Origin: Nitrosomonadaceae bacterium
GTDB taxonomy: Bacteria; Pseudomonadota; Gammaproteobacteria; Burkholderiales; Nitrosomonadaceae
DNA length: 32,231 nt
Reading direction: 5' to 3'
Assembly: GCA_919902515.1 (NCBI GenBank)
Contig: CAKKRD010000020.1
Location: forward strand, 1-32,231
Shown: positions 28,008 to 32,231 of the stretch, in pieces
Numbering within the stretch: the first letter of the stretch is position 1
Layout of the letters: each line of letters starts with the position of its first letter
Program-made: the position numbers and the translations under genes
The notes under the pieces: model-generated
Databases searched by the model: none
What the model was told of the DNA's origin: nothing
What the model saw: the letters and a program-made list of their open reading frames with translations, nothing else

Positions 28008-28130
28008 AATGTTTTCTCCTGATTTATCCAAATCTTTGGCAGTCTTGCCGACATAAATGCCGGCATTGTATTGATCCATTTCCGAATCGAAATCCGGTTA
28101 CGAAAAATCTACCTGTACCTCTGATTGCAA

Positions 28131-28940
<810 letters not shown>

Positions 28941-28964
28941 CTAATCAATCAACAGGGGCAAACG

Positions 28965-29549
28965 ATGAAACAGCTATTGCGCTTTATGGGTTCAGCAGTG
29001 ACAGTCGTCATGCTGTCGCTGAGCATCATGCCATTGGCAAGGGCACACCAGCCCGGTGCCCATGTGCATGGCCTGGCCACTCTGGAAGTTGTGATCGATG
29101 GTGCGGCAGTGCAGATCAATCTGGATAGTCCGCTGGACAATCTGCTGGGGTTCGAACGCGCGCCGCGCAATGAGAAAGAACGCCAAGCGGTCAGGGCCAT
29201 GGCATTGAAACTCCATCAAGCTGCCACCCTGTTTGTCTTTACCCCCGCAGCGCAATGCCGGTTGGAGTCAGCCGAACTGGAATCGGCGGTACTTGCCTCC
29301 GGTTTGCTGGCACCTGCCGCAGATTCTGGCAAGGGCAGTGATACAGCCAAAGCCGATGCATCTGACGCACATGCGGAGTTGGCAGCGACCTGGCATTTTC
29401 AGTGTGTGATGCCACAGGCTTTGCAGGGAATCGAGGTGCGCTTGTTCCAGCAGTTTTCCGGCCTCAAACGGATTGATGCCGCTGTAGTCGGACCCAAAGG
29501 TCAGTCAAGCGCAAAGCTCTCACCCAAGTCCACCCGGTTGAAGTGGTAA
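28965..29549 (+). CDS. ZrgA-like periplasmic protein (DUF2796)
   Basis: A 194-residue exported protein with a signal peptide (MKQLLRFMGSAVTVVMLSLS..., ending LARA) followed by HQPGAHVHGLATLEVVIDG, the family's His-containing N terminus. Segments LDSPLDNLLGFERAPRNEKE and WHFQCVMPQAL are also typical. In Vibrio cholerae ZrgA is the periplasmic zinc-binding protein of a zinc-uptake system; that role is inferred here. The central linker (about GKGSDTAKADASDAHAEL) has few histidines, whereas many relatives carry a His-rich loop. AGGGG precedes the ATG. A frame extending to 28833 was rejected because the signal peptide starts at 28965. First gene of a five-gene plus-strand operon. Confidence 0.82.
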   Translation: MKQLLRFMGSAVTVVMLSLSIMPLARAHQPGAHVHGLATLEVVIDGAAVQINLDSPLDNLLGFERAPRNEKERQAVRAMALKLHQAATLFVFTPAAQCRLESAELESAVLASGLLAPAADSGKGSDTAKADASDAHAELAATWHFQCVMPQALQGIEVRLFQQFSGLKRIDAAVVGPKGQSSAKLSPKSTRLKW

Positions 29550-29558
29550 GATTCTGGC

Positions 29559-30266
29559 ATGCGCCAGCTTGTGATCGACATTCAGAACCTGATTTTCCAA
29601 TGGCCCGGCAGACAAGGCTTTCGGCTTTCGATTCCGAAGTTTCAGGTGGAACGTGGCGAACGCGTTTTTTTGCAGGGTGCGAGCGGTAGCGGCAAGAGCA
29701 CGCTGTTGAGCCTGCTGGGTGGCGTACTGGTGCCGCAGCATGGGCAATTGCAGGTGCTCGATACCGACTTGACGGCACTGACGTCGAGCACGCGTGACCG
29801 CTTCCGCGTTGATCATGTGGGCTTGCTGTTCCAGCAGTTCAACCTGGTGCCTTATCTGTCGGTGCGCGAGAACGTGCTGTTGCCCTGCCGCTTCTCGCAG
29901 CGCAGGCGGGAGCGTGCACTGGAAGCGGCCGATACACTCGAACAATCCGCCGACCGGCTGCTCAGTCAACTGGGGCTGGATCTGACTTTGGCGCGGCAAC
30001 CGGTAACGGCACTGTCGGTCGGGCAACAGCAGCGAGTAGCTGCGGCTCGCGCCTTGATGGGTCATCCCGAGCTGATCATTGCTGATGAACCCACCTCGGC
30101 ACTGGATGCAGACCGGCAGGCAGAATTTCTCGATGTGCTGCTGGGACGCTGCAATGATGAGGATGTGACTCTGATCTTTGTCAGCCATGACCAGCGTCTG
30201 GCGCAGCACTTCAACCGCAGCGTCAACTTGAGCGAATTGTGCGCAGTCACTGCGGAGGCGGCATGA
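29559..30266 (+). CDS. ABC transporter ATP-binding protein (LolD/MacB-type), partner of FtsX-like permease
   Basis: A 235-residue cytoplasmic ATPase. Walker A GASGSGKST is at 40-48, the signature LSVGQQ at 152-157, Walker B LIIADEP at 172-178 and the switch His210. The sequence around FQQFNLVPYLSVRENV is typical of the LolD/MacB/FtsE type that works with permeases having a large periplasmic loop. It starts 9 bases after the ZrgA-like gene and its stop overlaps the permease start. Likely energises the transporter of this operon. Confidence 0.95.
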   Translation: MRQLVIDIQNLIFQWPGRQGFRLSIPKFQVERGERVFLQGASGSGKSTLLSLLGGVLVPQHGQLQVLDTDLTALTSSTRDRFRVDHVGLLFQQFNLVPYLSVRENVLLPCRFSQRRRERALEAADTLEQSADRLLSQLGLDLTLARQPVTALSVGQQQRVAAARALMGHPELIIADEPTSALDADRQAEFLDVLLGRCNDEDVTLIFVSHDQRLAQHFNRSVNLSELCAVTAEAA

Positions 30267-31525
30267 GGCCGCTGCTGTTCCTCGCCTTCGCCAGTGCCTG
30301 GAACCGGCGCGCCACACTGGGATTGATGGCGGTCAGCATTGCACTTTCCGTCATGCTGCTGCTGGGGGTCGAGCAGTTGCGCACCCAGGCACGCGAGAGT
30401 TTTTCGCAATCCGTCTCGGGAACCGATCTGGTGGTGGGTGCGCGCACCAGCCCGATCCAGCTCATGCTTTATGCCGTATTCCGCCTGGGGGATGCAACCC
30501 ATAACATCCGCTGGTCAAGTTTTCAGATGATGGCAGAGCATCCGGCCGTGGCATGGGCAGTGCCGATTTCACTGGGAGACTCGCATCGCGGTTTTGCCGT
30601 GGTTGGCACCACAACTGATTATTTCAAGCATTTCCAGTATGCCGATCGCCGCTTGCTGGCGTTTTCTTCCGGCAAACCGTTTGCCGACATTTTCGATGCA
30701 GTGGTGGGCGCGGATGTCGCCGAGCAGCTTGGCTACCAACTGGGTGACAGCATTGTTCTCAATCATGGCGCGGGCGGCATCGGCCTGGCCGAGCACGCCG
30801 ACAAGCCGTTCAAGGTGAGCGGTATTCTCAAGCGCACCGGCCTGGCAGTGGATCGCAGCGTCCACATCAGCCTGGAGGCGATTGAGGCGATTCATCTCGA
30901 CTGGCAGGGCGGGGCGCCGATGCCAGGGTTATCGATCCCGGCCGAATATGTGCGCAAATTCGATCTGGCTCCCAAGGAAATCACCGCGGCCTTCATCGGA
31001 CTGAAAAGCCGGGCAGGGGTGTTCCAGATGCAACGCCATATCAATCAGTACAAGGCCGAGCCGTTGCTGGCAGTTCTGCCGGGAGTGGCACTGGATGAGC
31101 TCTGGTCCATCGTCAGCATCGTCGAGAAATCGCTGCTGGCGATTTCCGCGCTGGTGGTCGCGGTTGGCCTCAGCGGTCTGGTGGCTGTGGTGCTGGCCGG
31201 ACTCGGCGAGCGTCGGCGTGAACTCGCGGTTCTGCGCTCGGTAGGCGCCGGCCCGCGCGTGGTGTTCATGCTGCTGGCGATTGAAGGACTGATGGTGGTG
31301 GTGGCAGGTTCGCTGCTCGGCTTGCTGGGTCTGATCACACTCGGCGTATTTGTTACGCCGATGCTGGAAACACACTTGGGGATTTCTCTGGCAGCATGGA
31401 CGTTATCGGCTGAAGCCTGGCAACTGCTGCTGCTGGTGATGGCGACGGGATTCCTGGTCAGCCTGATACCGGGTTACCGCGCTTACCGCATGTCCCTGGC
31501 CGATGGCTTGACACCGAGATTATGA
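30263..31525 (+). CDS. FtsX-like ABC transporter permease
   Basis: A 420-residue inner-membrane protein with an N-terminal membrane segment (LGLMAVSIALSVMLLLGV), a periplasmic MacB-type core domain of about 220 residues, and three C-terminal membrane segments (SALVVAVGLSGLVAVVLAGL; GLMVVVAGSLLGLLGLITLG; LLLLVMATGFLVSLIPGY). Segment GERRRELAVLRSVGAGP is the FtsX-family coupling region. ATG at 30263 overlaps the ATPase stop (ATGA) with GGAGG upstream, so it was chosen over 30239. Substrate unknown; the ZrgA-like gene suggests metal-related transport. Confidence 0.92.
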   Translation: MRPLLFLAFASAWNRRATLGLMAVSIALSVMLLLGVEQLRTQARESFSQSVSGTDLVVGARTSPIQLMLYAVFRLGDATHNIRWSSFQMMAEHPAVAWAVPISLGDSHRGFAVVGTTTDYFKHFQYADRRLLAFSSGKPFADIFDAVVGADVAEQLGYQLGDSIVLNHGAGGIGLAEHADKPFKVSGILKRTGLAVDRSVHISLEAIEAIHLDWQGGAPMPGLSIPAEYVRKFDLAPKEITAAFIGLKSRAGVFQMQRHINQYKAEPLLAVLPGVALDELWSIVSIVEKSLLAISALVVAVGLSGLVAVVLAGLGERRRELAVLRSVGAGPRVVFMLLAIEGLMVVVAGSLLGLLGLITLGVFVTPMLETHLGISLAAWTLSAEAWQLLLLVMATGFLVSLIPGYRAYRMSLADGLTPRL

Positions 31526-32154
31526 AAAACATGACCATCCATTCACGCCTCAAGCAGACTCTGCTGCTGGCCGGGCTGTTGATTTTTACTGTATCGGCAG
31601 CAACTGCGCGTGATTACAACGTGGGTGAGCGGCTACCGTCTGCTCCTGCGAAGAGCGCTGGCAAAACAGCGCCTGCAGCAACCCCCTCGACAACTTCGGC
31701 AACCACTTACAAGGAAATAACCTGGGATGACCTGATGCCCAAGAACTGGGACCCGATGGCGCCGTTGAAAGGGTTGAAGCTCGACAATCTCAGGGACGGT
31801 GATCCGCGCGCGATCGAGGCGCTGGAGAAAATACGCGAAGCATGGAGCAACGCGCCGATTGAGCCTGCGCTGAATGGCGCGCGCATTCGTCTGCCGGGAT
31901 TCGTGATTCCTCTGGATAAAGTGGGTGACAAGGTCAGAGAATTTTTATTCGTGCCTTATTTCGGGGCCTGCATTCATACGCCGCCACCGCCGTCCAACCA
32001 GATCATTCATGTGACGGTATCAAAACCCATCACCGGCATGCGCACGATGGATACCATGTGGGTCAGCGGCGTCATGCATGCCGGCAAGGTCGATACTGAA
32101 ATGGGGCAGGCCGGTTACCAGTTGAAAGCCGAAGTAGTGGTGCCTTACAAATGA
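31522..32154 (+). CDS. DUF3299 periplasmic protein
   Basis: A 210-residue exported protein with signal peptide (LLLAGLLIFTVSAATA) and a low-complexity Ser/Thr/Ala stretch. The DUF3299 core is ITWDDLMPKNWDP, LPGFVIPLDKVGDKVREFLF and VPYFGACIHTPPPPSNQIIH, which has a conserved Cys and His in a CIHTPPPP context suited to metal binding (inference). It overlaps the permease stop as ATGA. DUF3299 genes commonly accompany ZrgA-like/ABC operons; the biochemical role is unknown. An ATG at 31531 is an alternative start. Confidence 0.88.
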   Translation: MKNMTIHSRLKQTLLLAGLLIFTVSAATARDYNVGERLPSAPAKSAGKTAPAATPSTTSATTYKEITWDDLMPKNWDPMAPLKGLKLDNLRDGDPRAIEALEKIREAWSNAPIEPALNGARIRLPGFVIPLDKVGDKVREFLFVPYFGACIHTPPPPSNQIIHVTVSKPITGMRTMDTMWVSGVMHAGKVDTEMGQAGYQLKAEVVVPYK

Positions 32155-32231
32155 TTTCAACGAGCAGGCAGATGCTGCGACTGCTTGAAGCGGCCATTTC
32201 CGGTTTTTACCAATGTCAGCTTGGTGCCAGA
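32151..32231 (+). CDS. Start of a further operon gene, truncated by the window edge
   Basis: ATG at 32151 overlaps the DUF3299 stop (ATGA), and the frame MISTSRQMLRLLEAAISGFY... stays open for 27 codons to the edge. The ATGA junction is the same as those between the preceding three genes, which supports it as a real gene. Nothing recognisable in the visible residues; no signal peptide is seen. Confidence 0.5.
   Translation, partial: MISTSRQMLRLLEAAISGFYQCQLGAR

Noticed and set aside
28008-28079. N-terminal extension of pfp (MDQYNAGIYVGK...)
   Set aside because: AGGAG with ideal spacing precedes the internal ATG at 28007, where the family N terminus begins.
29520-30317. Minus-strand open frame of 265 codons opposite the ABC ATPase
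   Set aside because: Antisense to a complete ABC ATPase with all motifs; composition is Gln/Arg-rich as expected for a shadow frame.

Overview
The window looks like a chromosomal segment of a betaproteobacterium, probably in or near the order Nitrosomonadales (Nitrosomonas/Nitrosospira, Gallionellaceae or related methylotrophs). This rests on gene order and protein families (MucD-type sigma-E locus next to lepA-lepB-rnc-era-recO-pdxJ-acpS, PPi-dependent phosphofructokinase beside a proton-pumping pyrophosphatase, an alginate-export-type porin). No 16S rRNA, tRNA or other decisive taxonomic marker is present, so genus is not assigned. Nearly all of the sequence is coding and the longest gene-free stretch is about 250 bases (rpoE-nadB). 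I see no insertion sequence, prophage, CRISPR array, tRNA or rRNA.

Layout. 1-2401 (minus): the start of a periplasmic cyclophilin, an L,D-transpeptidase-family protein and a TPR lipo/periplasmic-type protein; the last two both end in an NTF2-like domain. 2489-3865 (plus): cysS. 3925-11335 (minus): the conserved lepA-lepB-rnc-era-recO-pdxJ-acpS block extended by nagZ, closed by a probable terminator at 3876-3894. 11492-15271 (minus): rpoE-rseA-rseB-mucD plus a small glutaredoxin-like gene, closed by a clear intrinsic terminator at 11394-11417. 15523-17109 (plus): nadB, divergent from rpoE as in E. coli. 17114-18648: a YgfX-like membrane protein (minus) divergent from ygfZ (plus). 18663-22192 (minus): pgl, ppk2 and a DinG/YoaA-type helicase. 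22270-23958 (minus): an alginate-export-family outer-membrane protein with two good promoter candidates upstream. 24083-28784 (minus): adk, PPi-phosphofructokinase, membrane pyrophosphatase and a GlcG/HbpS-like protein. 28965 to the right edge (plus): a ZrgA-like (DUF2796) protein, an ABC ATPase, an FtsX-like permease, a DUF3299 protein and the start of one more gene, all closely packed or overlapping.

How genes work together. The sigma-E locus encodes the envelope-stress sigma factor, its membrane anti-sigma factor, the periplasmic regulator and a DegP-like protease. The lepA block carries translation, secretion, RNA processing and cofactor genes. adk, pfp and hppA together interconvert ATP/ADP/AMP and PPi and couple PPi to glycolysis/gluconeogenesis and the proton gradient; ppk2 adds polyphosphate on the other side of the porin. 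The right-hand operon resembles the Zrg zinc-uptake type of transporter.

Most of the window is conserved housekeeping sequence. The least ordinary observations are: adk lacks a canonical start codon at the place where the protein family starts and has a terminator-like hairpin in its leader; the adk-pfp-hppA pyrophosphate cluster; the shared NTF2-like tails in two adjacent envelope genes; and the ZrgA-like/DUF3299 transporter operon that runs off the window. I did not find convincing evidence of a wholly new system.
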